Below, piece by piece: positions 17,267 to 26,341 of a stretch of 64,000 bases of DNA. The stretch's first letter is position 1, and every line of letters starts with the position of its first letter. Source of the DNA: Bermanella sp047621325 (lineage in GTDB: Bacteria > Pseudomonadota > Gammaproteobacteria > Pseudomonadales > Oceanobacteraceae); the NCBI GenBank assembly GCA_047621325.1, contig JBLHLT010000016.1, positions 1-64,000 on the forward strand, read 5' to 3'. A program made the position numbers and the translations under genes. The notes beneath the pieces were generated by a model. It was given only the letters and a program-made list of their open reading frames with translations. It made no database searches and was not told the origin of the DNA.

Positions 17267-19822
17267 ATGTCATCACTAACAATAATTGAATCATTAGTTG
17301 AAAAAACGAATAAGCTGCATTCTTCGCCTTGGAAGGTGTTAATTGCGTTAATAGTTCTTACCTTCTTAGCATTAATGAGTGCAGGTAAGTTACAGATTAA
17401 TGCAACGCCTTATATGATTGGCCATGATCATCCAAGTCGTATGGCGGATCATCAAAGTAAGAACACATTTACTGGTACAGGTGAGCAAGCGTTTATCGCT
17501 GTGGTGAATCAACAAGGCGATGTATTTAATGATGAAACACTCACACTTGTTAAGTCACTAAGTAAACAGTTTGAGAAGATGACGTTAGTATCTGATTTAG
17601 ATAAACAGTTTTTATCTTCGCTTTCAGGCTTGACCGATACACAATCCGAAAAGATTGTGTCTATATTAGATAAAGGAGTATCAAAGCAAGACGTCTATCA
17701 ATTAGATGGTTTAAAAAACGAACTAAACAACGCTAACTTACTAACTGAAAGTGAGATAGTAGCATTTGAGAGATTGCTGATTCGTTTGAATCCTGTCAAA
17801 AAAGTACGTTCACTCACCACAATGGAAAATATTACACCAACCGTTGATGGTATTGATATTCATCCTCTTATGGGCCGAAAAGCCCAAGACCCCACCGCAA
17901 CTGAGCTTAAAAAAGAAGTTTTTGAGAATCCTCTTTATATTGATGGTTTGATTTCACAAGATGCTAGGGCAACCAGTATTCAAGTTGAATTTTATATAGC
18001 AGAGGACGATTCACCTACAATGTTACTTGCTTATCACGCAATTAATAATATTGTGGCAAAAACAGAGCTAGGTGCTAATTCAGTTCATTTAAGTGGGCCG
18101 CCGATGATTGCATCTGAAACGGCTTCTAATATGGAAAAAGATAATCAAACATTGTTGCCAGGTGTGTTATTGGTGATTTTATTTGTCTTACTTATTAGTT
18201 TTGGACGCATTCAAGGCATGGTGATTCCATTGTTGATTGCGATTATTAGTTTGATTTGGACGCTAGCAGTCATGAGTGCTCTAGGCGTTAAGCAAAATAT
18301 CATTACCTCTATGCTGCCTGTATTTATTATTGCTATTGCCGTGTGTGATGCGATTCACTTTCTATCGGATTATTATCGTCATTTACCGCAAGACGCAAAC
18401 CGCGAACAACGTTCGCAGGCTGCATCTTCTGCGATTAAACAACTTTTTTTGCCTATGTTGATTACGACAATTACAACTGCGTTAGGGTTTGTGTCACTTG
18501 CTTGGACTGAGGTAACGTTCATTCAAGAATTTGGTGTGTTTGTAGGCATAGGCGTGATATTAGCGTGGATTATCACTATTTTCTTTTTACCGACTATGTT
18601 GGTTTTATGGAAAGCACAGCCACCGAAGTGGGGTTTACTGGCAAGCTCTAATCTTGATGGCGGTTTCTCTGCTTTTGCTGCCATTTCAAAATATGCTAAA
18701 CCTGCGATTGCCACGACGGTTATTTTAATTGGTGTGTGTGGCGTTATAATTTCACAACAACTTAAAGTGGATAATCAGGTTATTGGGTATTTTGAAGAAA
18801 CCAGTAAAATCCGGATAGACGACAAAGTATTGAACGAACACTTTGGTGGTACGACACCGATTAGTGTCATGGTGGAAAGTTCGAAAGTCGATGCATTTAA
18901 ACAAGTCGATTATGTATTGGCACTTGAGAAAATTGAAAATCGTTTGAAATCCCATGATTTAGTCGGTTATACCTATGGCTTGCCTGATTTTATTAAACGA
19001 TTAAATCAAGCGCTTAATAATAACATGGTATCACAGGCGTATACATTACCGGATGCACTTTCCCCAGAGCTGCTGTCGCAATATTACTTGCTGTATGAAA
19101 ATGGTAACGGTCGTGATGTGTTTGATGTAGTTGATCGTCGTTATCAAAATTCTCGTGTGCTTGCGATTTTACATTCAGATAAATCATCTGAAGTAGGGAC
19201 GATTATCGATGATATTATGGCTTACTCTGCGAGTGTGTTACCAGCAGGCAGCAAAGTGATTGTATCTGGCTATGGCGAAATACTCGTTGCAACAACGGAT
19301 GCTGTTGTATGGGGTCAAGTAGCGAGTCTTATTTTAGCGAGTGTATTAATCACCCTTCTTGTTGTTGTTATTTTCCGTTCAGCAAGTCTTGGAATGGTCG
19401 TCCCTTTACCATTAATTTTAACCTTACTGGGTGTGTTTGTGATTATGGCGTTGACGGGAACAAACTTAGATATTGGTACGTCAATTATCGCTGCTATATC
19501 ATTTGGTATTGGTATTGATTATTCAATTCATATTATCTCTGCATTAAAAGCCAGTCAGGCACAAACCCGTTTTGCACGTATAGAAGAAGCGCTAGAAAAA
19601 TGCGCAAAACCTATTTTGATTAATACATTAGCGTTAGGGCTAGGATTTTTGGTATTGACCATGTCTGGTTATCAAGCCTTGATTAATCTTGGTTACTTTA
19701 TTTCGATAACGATGTTTTTGAGTGCTGTTTTTTCGTTATTAGTATTACCGTCAATTGTAGTATCGGTTATACATAAAGATGAAGAGATAGTAGAAACAGT
19801 AGGAAGTGAGGCAAATGCTTAG
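17267..19822 (+). CDS. MMPL/RND-superfamily lipid-type exporter
   Basis: Inner-membrane exporter of 851 residues built from two similar halves. Each half has one helix, a periplasmic domain of about 200-240 residues, and five more helices. The fourth helix of the first half has IAVCDAIHFLSDYY and that of the second half GIGIDYSIHI; the buried Asp residues carry the proton relay typical of the MMPL branch (HAE2/HAE3 type), which moves lipids and hopanoids. No partner membrane-fusion protein gene is present. GGAGG eight bases before the ATG and zero spacing to the preceding stop show tight coupling. Export of an acylated product is inferred from its neighbours. Confidence 0.88.
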   Translation: MSSLTIIESLVEKTNKLHSSPWKVLIALIVLTFLALMSAGKLQINATPYMIGHDHPSRMADHQSKNTFTGTGEQAFIAVVNQQGDVFNDETLTLVKSLSKQFEKMTLVSDLDKQFLSSLSGLTDTQSEKIVSILDKGVSKQDVYQLDGLKNELNNANLLTESEIVAFERLLIRLNPVKKVRSLTTMENITPTVDGIDIHPLMGRKAQDPTATELKKEVFENPLYIDGLISQDARATSIQVEFYIAEDDSPTMLLAYHAINNIVAKTELGANSVHLSGPPMIASETASNMEKDNQTLLPGVLLVILFVLLISFGRIQGMVIPLLIAIISLIWTLAVMSALGVKQNIITSMLPVFIIAIAVCDAIHFLSDYYRHLPQDANREQRSQAASSAIKQLFLPMLITTITTALGFVSLAWTEVTFIQEFGVFVGIGVILAWIITIFFLPTMLVLWKAQPPKWGLLASSNLDGGFSAFAAISKYAKPAIATTVILIGVCGVIISQQLKVDNQVIGYFEETSKIRIDDKVLNEHFGGTTPISVMVESSKVDAFKQVDYVLALEKIENRLKSHDLVGYTYGLPDFIKRLNQALNNNMVSQAYTLPDALSPELLSQYYLLYENGNGRDVFDVVDRRYQNSRVLAILHSDKSSEVGTIIDDIMAYSASVLPAGSKVIVSGYGEILVATTDAVVWGQVASLILASVLITLLVVVIFRSASLGMVVPLPLILTLLGVFVIMALTGTNLDIGTSIIAAISFGIGIDYSIHIISALKASQAQTRFARIEEALEKCAKPILINTLALGLGFLVLTMSGYQALINLGYFISITMFLSAVFSLLVLPSIVVSVIHKDEEIVETVGSEANA

Positions 19823-20726
19823 TATCAATAAAGTCTTTATTGCCTTATTGATTTCATGGCTGGTGCTACCAGCCGTAAGCATGGCATCAGAAGACGATCT
19901 ATTAGTGATTACTCTTTACCCTAAACACGGTGTGTACAATAAAGCCACATTGATGGATTTAGTCGGTAAAACTGAAGAATTATGGACGATTAAAAGTGAA
20001 GACGGATCTTCTTCTTTTAATTCAATTGATAACCTAGCCACTGAGAATATTATTGTTGCCCAGCAGGATGCTGTTCGCTTTAGACGCTTAATCGAAAAAA
20101 GAGAGCTTACACCATCGGGTTTGACGACGCTTAAAAAATTAATAGATAGGCATCCATTGCTGCATGATCGTTTGGTTGATCGCTATGGTGAGCAGTTACA
20201 TATTTGGCTGCGCCTTAATAAACCGTTAAATTTATTAGATAAAAAAGAGCTTATGGCATCGGCGTTAAACATTCTTGGGGATGGGGAATCTTGTGAAGTT
20301 TCTTCCCAAGGAATGCTTGTAAATGTGAATTATGAAGAGTGGAAACTGACTAGTTCAGTTCGAAAACCCATTAATGAGATATATAAAAACCTTAAATCCT
20401 CAACCGATGATATTAAGAAAAACTCAATTTTTGCATACAGCGCATCCGATTTAATTGCTGACTTAAAACAATCAATGAGTAATGGCGCTAAAGTAGATGC
20501 TGATAATGCGGCAGAAATTGAACAGCTTTATATGATTGCTGAAAGCGTAAGAAGCCGTCATTTACATGATTTGGCTAATCCTGACTTTAGTCGTTTAAAG
20601 TTAGTAAGGATGAGCGAAATAGGCTCAGTGAAAACTCATATCAGTGGGTTTACTTCAGATTTAATTCGTCAGTGGCAAGCTAATGAATTTAATTACACAA
20701 CATTAGATTGTCGACAATCATCTTAA
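19815..20726 (+). CDS. Exported protein of unknown family in the MMPL operon
   Basis: 303 residues, not recognised. Residues 1-24 (MLSINKVFIALLISWLVLPA then VSMA) form a clear Sec signal peptide with cleavage after ALA-like VSMA before SED. The mature part is mixed alpha/beta then helical, with one Cys pair candidate (Cys in GESCEV and in LDCRQSS) that could form a disulfide. It starts inside the end of the exporter gene (8-base overlap; GAGG just ahead), so it is probably a periplasmic partner of that exporter. A GTG at 19806 is also in frame but would add residues before a good signal peptide. Confidence 0.75.
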   Translation: MLSINKVFIALLISWLVLPAVSMASEDDLLVITLYPKHGVYNKATLMDLVGKTEELWTIKSEDGSSSFNSIDNLATENIIVAQQDAVRFRRLIEKRELTPSGLTTLKKLIDRHPLLHDRLVDRYGEQLHIWLRLNKPLNLLDKKELMASALNILGDGESCEVSSQGMLVNVNYEEWKLTSSVRKPINEIYKNLKSSTDDIKKNSIFAYSASDLIADLKQSMSNGAKVDADNAAEIEQLYMIAESVRSRHLHDLANPDFSRLKLVRMSEIGSVKTHISGFTSDLIRQWQANEFNYTTLDCRQSS

Positions 20727-20736
20727 GGATCGAATT

Positions 20737-21516
20737 ATGAAAAAAATAGTGAATACATTACTTTTTGCATCAATAATAACGACATCCATGTTCTCCCATG
20801 GTACTCAAGACGCAAAACAAATAATGGCATCAGTGAAACATCGAGATCAAGGTTTAGACCGTTATTCGGATGTAGATCTCGTTCAAACTATGTCGGATGG
20901 ATTTGTTAGGAGCCGATCATTAAAAATGTATGAAAAAGAATTTGGTGAAGAAAGAAAGGGACTGCTTTATTTTACCGAGCCAAGCAATACTGCTGGTACT
21001 GGTTTATTAATGTATAGCTATGCAGAAATTGAAAAAAAAGACGATGATCAGTGGTTGTACCTTCCCGCTCTTAGAAAAGTGAAACGCATTGCAACGAACT
21101 CAAAGGAAGGACCATTTTTAGGTACGGATTTTTCATTTGCAGACATTGAACGTATGCGTCTTTCTGACTACATCTATACGGTTAAAGACTCTAAAGACGC
21201 CATGAGTATCATAGAAGCAACAACCGAAAACGGGTTAGAGAACCCTAGAACGGGTTATAGCAAACGTATTGTTCATGTTGACACTGAAAAAAACATCATA
21301 TTAAAAGATGAAATTTACCGCCAAGGTCGATTAATTAAAGTATTCGAAGTGGTTAAGCTTGAAAAGGTTGATGGCTTTTGGACGGTAGTTGAAGCCAAAA
21401 TGGATAATCTTGTAGACGGTGGTAATACTCGGCTTATTAGAAAAAATACACAATACAACCAGAAGCTGAAAGAGGATTTGTTTAATCAGCGTACATTAAG
21501 GAAAGGTTTAGATTGA
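20737..21516 (+). CDS. LolA-like outer-membrane lipoprotein-sorting family protein
   Basis: 259 residues with a signal peptide (MKKIVNTLLFASIITTSMF, cleavage near residue 20-23). The mature protein has the half-barrel pattern of the LolA-like family that travels with MMPL exporters: GLLYFTEPSNTAGTGLLMY, QWLYLPALRKVKRI and LGTDFSFADIE (129-138). Such folds hold a lipid chain in a groove, so it probably ferries the exported product across the periplasm. It lies 10 bases after the preceding gene (AAGGAT site) and overlaps the next by one base. It is not housekeeping LolA, which is shorter and lies near ftsK. Confidence 0.88.
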   Translation: MKKIVNTLLFASIITTSMFSHGTQDAKQIMASVKHRDQGLDRYSDVDLVQTMSDGFVRSRSLKMYEKEFGEERKGLLYFTEPSNTAGTGLLMYSYAEIEKKDDDQWLYLPALRKVKRIATNSKEGPFLGTDFSFADIERMRLSDYIYTVKDSKDAMSIIEATTENGLENPRTGYSKRIVHVDTEKNIILKDEIYRQGRLIKVFEVVKLEKVDGFWTVVEAKMDNLVDGGNTRLIRKNTQYNQKLKEDLFNQRTLRKGLD

Positions 21517-22775
21517 TGTTAATGCGGTCTATGAAACCTGCTTTAATATGGGTGGCTATTGGCTTACCTTTGCTATCAAATAATAGCTTTTCGGTGAATG
21601 TTACCGATGCAATATTTGACGATTTTACGAGCAAAGGATTTACTCGTTTTGAATATCAAGGACGATCCCCTTATGTGGATGATCAAGCTACTGATCTAAG
21701 GGAGAATATTGATGGCCAATTTGAATTAGATTGGTCGTCATCAGATTTTTCAGTGGATACGCTTTCATATTTTAAATATCGACCACAATATTCAGATCAA
21801 AGTACGGATGTTAAGGATGAACTTGAGTGGGATGCTGATTTACGTGAATGGATTATTGCGTATGAATCTTCTCAGTGGGTTTATCGAATAGGCAGGCAAC
21901 AAGTAGCATGGGGCAAGGGCGACTATTTTCGAATTGTTGATGTGATAAACCCCTTGGATTTACGAGAAGGATTATTAACTTATATTGATGACTATGCACT
22001 AGGTCGACAGCCTCGAAATATGGCGGTTATTGAATACTTTTTAAATGATGTAGAGTTTCAATTCATCGCAGCATATGAAACACAAAAAACATTATCTGCA
22101 CCATTGAATACGGATTTTACGGTGCAGGGCTTTCCTGATAATGCTGAGTTAGAAAGCAATGATAATATAGATTTTGGCTTGCGTGCGCGTTTCTTTCTAG
22201 AGGGAACAGATTTAGATATCTATGTATTTGATGGCTACAATCCGGACCCAATCTTAAAACAGAATACGCAAAATCAATACGAAGGCACATTCTCTAAAAG
22301 ACAGTTGTTAGCGGTGTCATTTGCTCGGTCCAATGATTATGGGGTTATTCGTTCGGATATAGCGTATTACCCGAAAGAGTCATTACAGCTAAGTGATGGT
22401 GGAGACGAGATTAGTAAATTTGACGTTTTACTGGGCTTTGATGCACAAGAAAATGAATGGTCATTTAACTTTCAGGGCGCGGTGAGTCAGTATATATCGG
22501 TTAGCGATGAATATGCTCGAGACAAACAAGTTTTGAGCGCATCTGCATTTATCGAAAAGCAATGGAGCCAGTTACGCTTAACATCGTCTATTTTGTGGCT
22601 TTATAGCTATCAAGATAACGCCAGTAGTATGGTTAAATACTTAGTCAGTTATGAGTGGTTTGATGCCACTGAATTAGAGTTAGGTATCATCGGATTTGAT
22701 GGTAAAAAGTCTACATTGCATGGAATGTATGATGATCAAGATCGAATGTATGTGAATTTAAAGTACTCTTTTTGA
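21516..22775 (+). CDS. DUF1302-like outer-membrane beta-barrel protein
   Basis: 419 residues with a signal peptide (about 1-27, ending near NNSFS) and alternating beta strands throughout, ending in the aromatic LKYSF motif used for BAM insertion. The block RIGRQQVAWGKGDYFRIVD followed by VINPLDLREG is the hallmark of the DUF1302-type barrels that accompany MMPL exporters and LolA-like proteins. It should be the outer-membrane exit or receptor for the operon's product. The preferred start, ATG 21516, overlaps the previous stop (TGATG) and has GGAAAGG eight bases ahead. A strong terminator follows, so it is the last gene. Confidence 0.82.
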   Translation: MLMRSMKPALIWVAIGLPLLSNNSFSVNVTDAIFDDFTSKGFTRFEYQGRSPYVDDQATDLRENIDGQFELDWSSSDFSVDTLSYFKYRPQYSDQSTDVKDELEWDADLREWIIAYESSQWVYRIGRQQVAWGKGDYFRIVDVINPLDLREGLLTYIDDYALGRQPRNMAVIEYFLNDVEFQFIAAYETQKTLSAPLNTDFTVQGFPDNAELESNDNIDFGLRARFFLEGTDLDIYVFDGYNPDPILKQNTQNQYEGTFSKRQLLAVSFARSNDYGVIRSDIAYYPKESLQLSDGGDEISKFDVLLGFDAQENEWSFNFQGAVSQYISVSDEYARDKQVLSASAFIEKQWSQLRLTSSILWLYSYQDNASSMVKYLVSYEWFDATELELGIIGFDGKKSTLHGMYDDQDRMYVNLKYSF

Positions 22776-22821
22776 TACTAGGCCGTTTGTGTGGCGTTTG
22801 AATTTAGTCACGAGATAATAC

Positions 22822-22856
22822 AAAGGAAGGTTGATTATGATAACCTTCCTTTTTTT
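22822..22856 (+). terminator. Rho-independent terminator of the ThiF-MMPL operon
   Basis: Perfect 11-base arms AAAGGAAGGTT (22822-22832) and AACCTTCCTTT (22842-22852) with a 9-base loop and a T run, about 47 bases after the last stop codon of the operon. Confidence 0.93.
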
Positions 22857-22875
22857 ATGCCTTAAATGATTGAAT

Positions 22876-23286
22876 ATGTTAATTATCTCTAACCATGTGT
22901 CGATACCCTCGAGTGAAATTGAGATGCAGGCTATTAGGTCGCAAGGTGCTGGTGGTCAGAATGTCAATAAAGTCTCAAGTGCAATTCACTTACGCTTTGA
23001 TATTCGAGCCTCTAGCTTGCCTGAATTTTATAAAGAGCGCTTGCTTGCTTTAAGCGATTATCGTTTAACAAAAGATGGTTGTATTGTTATAAAAAGCCAA
23101 GAACATAGAAGCCAAGAATTGAATCGCCAGACAGCTTTAGAGCGCTTAGGAGCTTTGATTAGACAAGTAAATGTTGTGAAAAAAACACGAATGCCAACGA
23201 AACCCTCACGCTCTTCTAAGATGAAGCGTATGGATAAAAAAACAAAACATGGCCAAACCAAAGCACTACGTGGGCGTGTTGTGTAA
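22876..23286 (+). CDS. arfB: Alternative ribosome-rescue factor ArfB (YaeJ)
   Basis: Peptidyl-tRNA hydrolase that frees ribosomes stalled at the ends of broken messages. The GGQ catalytic motif lies at residues 26-28 in RSQGAGGQNVNK, followed by AIHLRFDIRASSLP, almost as in E. coli YaeJ. The C-terminal 40 residues are highly basic (KPSRSSKMKRMDKKTKHG), the tail that enters the empty mRNA channel. 136 residues from ATG 22876; an in-frame TTG at 22870 is unlikely. Its stop codon directly abuts that of the convergent next gene with no terminator between. Confidence 0.95.
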   Translation: MLIISNHVSIPSSEIEMQAIRSQGAGGQNVNKVSSAIHLRFDIRASSLPEFYKERLLALSDYRLTKDGCIVIKSQEHRSQELNRQTALERLGALIRQVNVVKKTRMPTKPSRSSKMKRMDKKTKHGQTKALRGRVV

Positions 23287-24270
23287 CTACTGAGCGCTAA
23301 ATAATTTGGCTCTCACCATATCTCTGTATTTTTTTGGGTTGATTGTCATGAGGCGCTTGAATAGCCGATTGAAGTGCGATAAATCGTGGTAACCAATTTG
23401 GCGAGCCACTTCATGGATCGATAAATTACTGTTTTTCAGTAAGTCTTTTGCCCCGTCAATGCGTAGTGTCTGCAAATAGGCGAGCGGTGTCACACCAGTT
23501 GCTTCTTTAAAGCGCCTATTTAATGTCCTAACACTTACGTCAAATTGTTCAGCTAACACTTTAATACTTATGTCGTTTGCATAGTTATCTTGTAGCCAAA
23601 CCTGTATCTGCACAATATCTTCATCTGGGTGCTGGCTGTATTCGTTTACAAAACTAATGCTGTTATATGCTTTACGTACTTCGTGAGAAAAGTGTCGCTC
23701 AACGTGCATGGCGACCAATTTGTTATACACCTTTTGAATTAAATAAACGGTTAAATCGGCCAATGCATTCATACTGGCAGCGGTAAATAAATGGCCTGTT
23801 TGTACAATAAAGTGCTGTCTTTTAAGTTGTATTTTGGGGTAGTCCTTTTGAAAGCGATCAAAGTAATACCAGTGTGTGGTCGCGGCTTTATGGTCAAGTA
23901 AGCCTGTTTCGGCTAAAAAGCTTACGCCAATTCCTACACTGCAAATTAATGTGCCTTGTTCATGTAGTGACTTGATCCATGATAGTAATTTTGGGTCCTG
24001 CCGAAGAGGTGATTTAGGGTTTCGCCAAAGCGCAGGCAGGAACAGAATATCAGTATGGCTAATCTCATCAATGGTATGGTCAGGGTTTAGGCTGAAGCCT
24101 GCAGCGGTTTGAATCGGATGGGGGGTTAACCCCGCGGTGACGATTTCTAGTGGTACGTTACCACGGGATTGTACCTGTGCGGCGTTTTCGGCTGCACGGA
24201 ACATCTCTATAGGCAATGTCATACTGGTCGCCAGCATTTGCTCGCAACAAAAGAAGGTAATATGTGTCAT
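23287..24270 (-). CDS. GlxA-family transcriptional regulator (DJ-1/PfpI-like domain plus AraC HTH)
   Basis: 327 residues. The N-terminal half (about 1-185) is a glutamine-amidotransferase-like (DJ-1/PfpI) sensor, with ICSVGIGVSFLAETGLLD at the nucleophile elbow; the expected Cys is present within ICSVG. The C-terminal half (about 220-320) is an AraC-type pair of helix-turn-helices: ISIKVLAEQFDVSVRTLNR and IHEVARQIGYHDLSHFNR, ending GVTPLAYLQTLRID in between. Relatives control catabolism of choline, carnitine, arginine and similar compounds. No target operon is adjacent; a regulon elsewhere is likely. Confidence 0.9.
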   Translation of the reverse strand: MTHITFFCCEQMLATSMTLPIEMFRAAENAAQVQSRGNVPLEIVTAGLTPHPIQTAAGFSLNPDHTIDEISHTDILFLPALWRNPKSPLRQDPKLLSWIKSLHEQGTLICSVGIGVSFLAETGLLDHKAATTHWYYFDRFQKDYPKIQLKRQHFIVQTGHLFTAASMNALADLTVYLIQKVYNKLVAMHVERHFSHEVRKAYNSISFVNEYSQHPDEDIVQIQVWLQDNYANDISIKVLAEQFDVSVRTLNRRFKEATGVTPLAYLQTLRIDGAKDLLKNSNLSIHEVARQIGYHDLSHFNRLFKRLMTINPKKYRDMVRAKLFSAQ

Positions 24271-24540
24271 TGTGCCTGGCTAGATCAGCTTTAATAATGG
24301 CTTGAATGTCTACTGTATCGCGTTGAACCGCTTTAACAATCGTATTTTATCAATATTTACTAGCATCACTTACTTTGGCCAATATGCCATTTATACTGGC
24401 TGGTTTGACTATTTAGTAGGAAGGTAAAATATCTTACCGGTTATTACGGCATATAGGCTATCTATGATTAAAATTGAGACCAATACATGAAGTAGACAAT
24501 CTGAGTCATGTAAAAGGCTGCTCAAGGAATTGATTGGCTC

Positions 24541-24549
24541 TGATATACT
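24541..24549 (+). promoter_or_regulatory. Candidate extended -10 promoter of the helicase gene
   Basis: TGATATACT at 24541-24549 fits the extended -10 form (TG-N-TATAAT), 34 bases upstream of the helicase ATG. No good -35 box lies 17 bases before it. The rest of the 312-base gap (24271-24582) holds only a small hairpin (GGTAA/TTACC near 24434-24449). Confidence 0.4.
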
Positions 24550-24582
24550 GCGTGATTAAGTGTAAGCAATGAGGGATGGTGT

Positions 24583-25827
24583 ATGGGGTTTAACGAATTA
24601 GGCTTGCATGAACGTATTGTTAAAGCCTTAGAAGAGCTTAAATATAGTGAGCCCACCGAGGTACAGCAGCAGGTTATTCCACATGTATTAGCAGGCGATG
24701 ATGTGTTGGCTGGCGCGCAAACGGGTACCGGTAAAACAGCGGCTTTTGTATTACCTATTGTTAACCGACTGCTAGAGCAAGCTAGAGATGAGAATACATC
24801 AGTTAAGCTCTCTGCGCTCATTTTAGCGCCTACTCGTGAGTTAGCCTTGCAAGTATTTAAAAGTGTTCAAGCGTATAGCCAAAACACATATGTTAAGTCG
24901 TCTATTGTCTACGGTGGTGTGAGTATTGGTGCGCAAGTTGATGAGCTTAAAAAGGGTGTTGATGTGCTTGTAGCCACACCTGGACGTCTAATTGATCATC
25001 TATTTAAAGGCACCGTGGATGTCAGCCAAATACAGACGTTAGTATTTGATGAGGCCGATCGCATGTTAGATATGGGCTTCATGGATGAGATCAAAATGAT
25101 CTTAAAGCGTTTACCCAAGGTTCGTCAGACCTTATTGTTCAGTGCAACGTTAGATGATGCCATCTTTAAGCTCAGTCAAAGCTTATTGAATAGCCCGAAG
25201 ATAATAGAGGTGCATGGGCGCAATAGTGTAGCGGCTCCGGTTGAGCAGGTTGTGTATAACATTGACAGTGACCGTAAAAGAGAATTTATTTCTTACCTAA
25301 TTGGGAGTAAAAACTGGCAGCAAGTTTTAGTGTTTACTCGAACAAAGCAAGGTGCAGATGCATTAGCGAAAGAAATGAAAAAAGACGGGTTGGTGGCAGA
25401 AAGTATTCACGGAGATAAAAGCCAAGGGGCACGTGAGCGAGCACTAGACGATTTTAAGCAAGGCAAAGCTCGCGTATTAGTGGCAACCGATGTGGCTGCG
25501 CGAGGGTTAGATATTAGACAACTTAAATATGTTGTTAACTATGAATTACCTTATATCGCAGAAGATTATATTCATCGAATTGGGCGAACAGGGCGGGCAG
25601 GAGAGAGCGGGCTTGCTATTTCATTGCTGGCACCAGAAGAAGCGTATCTTTTAGAAGAGATAGAGGCCATATTAGATACTCGTTTAAACCAGCAATGGTT
25701 TCCTGGGTTTGAACCTGACTTTACAAAAACACCGTCAACCGATAAAAAGAATAGTAAATCTGCACAAAAGCGTCGAGCAAAACAGCGTGCGATGGGTCCA
25801 TCAACGGGCAATAAACGTCGTCGTTAA
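24583..25827 (+). CDS. DEAD-box ATP-dependent RNA helicase (RhlE-like)
   Basis: Unwinds RNA duplexes, probably in ribosome assembly, mRNA decay or cold adaptation. Motifs in order: Q-motif with PTEVQQQVIP (about 24-33), Walker A AQTGTGKT (45-52), PTRELALQV, TPGRLIDHL, VFDEADRMLDMGF, FSATL, then in the second RecA domain VFTRTKQGAD, ATDVAARGLDI and HRIGRTGRAG. The C-terminal tail of about 40 residues is basic (KKNSKSAQKRRAKQRA, ending KRRR) for RNA contact. At 414 residues it fits the RhlE/RhlB/SrmB group; the start of the protein (MGFNELGLHE) is closest to RhlE. A LETM1-like gene follows 19 bases later. Confidence 0.92.
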   Translation: MGFNELGLHERIVKALEELKYSEPTEVQQQVIPHVLAGDDVLAGAQTGTGKTAAFVLPIVNRLLEQARDENTSVKLSALILAPTRELALQVFKSVQAYSQNTYVKSSIVYGGVSIGAQVDELKKGVDVLVATPGRLIDHLFKGTVDVSQIQTLVFDEADRMLDMGFMDEIKMILKRLPKVRQTLLFSATLDDAIFKLSQSLLNSPKIIEVHGRNSVAAPVEQVVYNIDSDRKREFISYLIGSKNWQQVLVFTRTKQGADALAKEMKKDGLVAESIHGDKSQGARERALDDFKQGKARVLVATDVAARGLDIRQLKYVVNYELPYIAEDYIHRIGRTGRAGESGLAISLLAPEEAYLLEEIEAILDTRLNQQWFPGFEPDFTKTPSTDKKNSKSAQKRRAKQRAMGPSTGNKRRR

Positions 25828-25846
25828 TCGTAAGGAAAAGGAGAAT

Positions 25847-26290
25847 ATGAAGCGTTATTTAGAGGCACAAAAGCGATACTTAGAAACGGTTTCAAAAACA
25901 ATTAAAGGGTTGAAACAAGAGAAAGAAGAAACCCGTTTAATGATGAAGACGTTCTTTAGCGTATTAACACAAAAGCTGCCTCAAGGTCGTAAACCAGAGC
26001 CAGAGGAAATTGAAGCAGCGCTGGAACAATTAAAAGATGTGCATAAAATGGCGGGACTTTTTGTTTTGGCCATAACCCCTGGTAGTGTGGTCACATTGCC
26101 TGCATTGTGCGCGCTAGGTAAACGTTTTGGTATTGAGGTTCTGCCCAGTGCTTTTAAAAAGCTAAGTGAAGAAGAGATGAGTTCTTTTAAAGAACTTGAA
26201 GTGATTTTATCTTTAGACTCAACAAAGCAAGAGACCAGCGTTAATACAGGGAAACTAGAACAAACAAAAGCAGAGCAAACTAAAAACTAA
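25847..26290 (+). CDS. Bacterial LETM1-like protein
   Basis: 147 residues; ATG 25847 preceded by AAGGAG. The central block AGLFVLAITPGSVVTLPALCALGKRFGIEVLPSAFKK (about 65-101) is the short hydrophobic helix plus Pro-Ser-Ala-Phe signature of LETM1-like proteins; the N-terminus is a helical, strongly charged segment (YLEAQKRYLETVSKTIKGL). Mitochondrial LETM1 binds ribosomes and affects cation balance; bacterial homologues are not characterised. Lying directly after a DEAD-box helicase suggests a ribosome-linked role, which is inference. The tail is rich in Thr, Lys and Glu and probably disordered. Confidence 0.75.
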   Translation: MKRYLEAQKRYLETVSKTIKGLKQEKEETRLMMKTFFSVLTQKLPQGRKPEPEEIEAALEQLKDVHKMAGLFVLAITPGSVVTLPALCALGKRFGIEVLPSAFKKLSEEEMSSFKELEVILSLDSTKQETSVNTGKLEQTKAEQTKN

Positions 26291-26295
26291 CAAGG

Positions 26296-26324
26296 CATAG
26301 AAAAATAAGGGTCATTTTTCTATG
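26296..26324. terminator. AT-rich hairpin between converging genes
   Basis: CATAGAAAAAT (26296-26306), seven-base loop, ATTTTTCTATG (26314-26324). The stem is perfect but AT-rich and its T run lies inside the stem, so it may be a weak bidirectional terminator. Confidence 0.4.
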
Positions 26325-26341
26325 TCTTAAGCTGCTATTTC

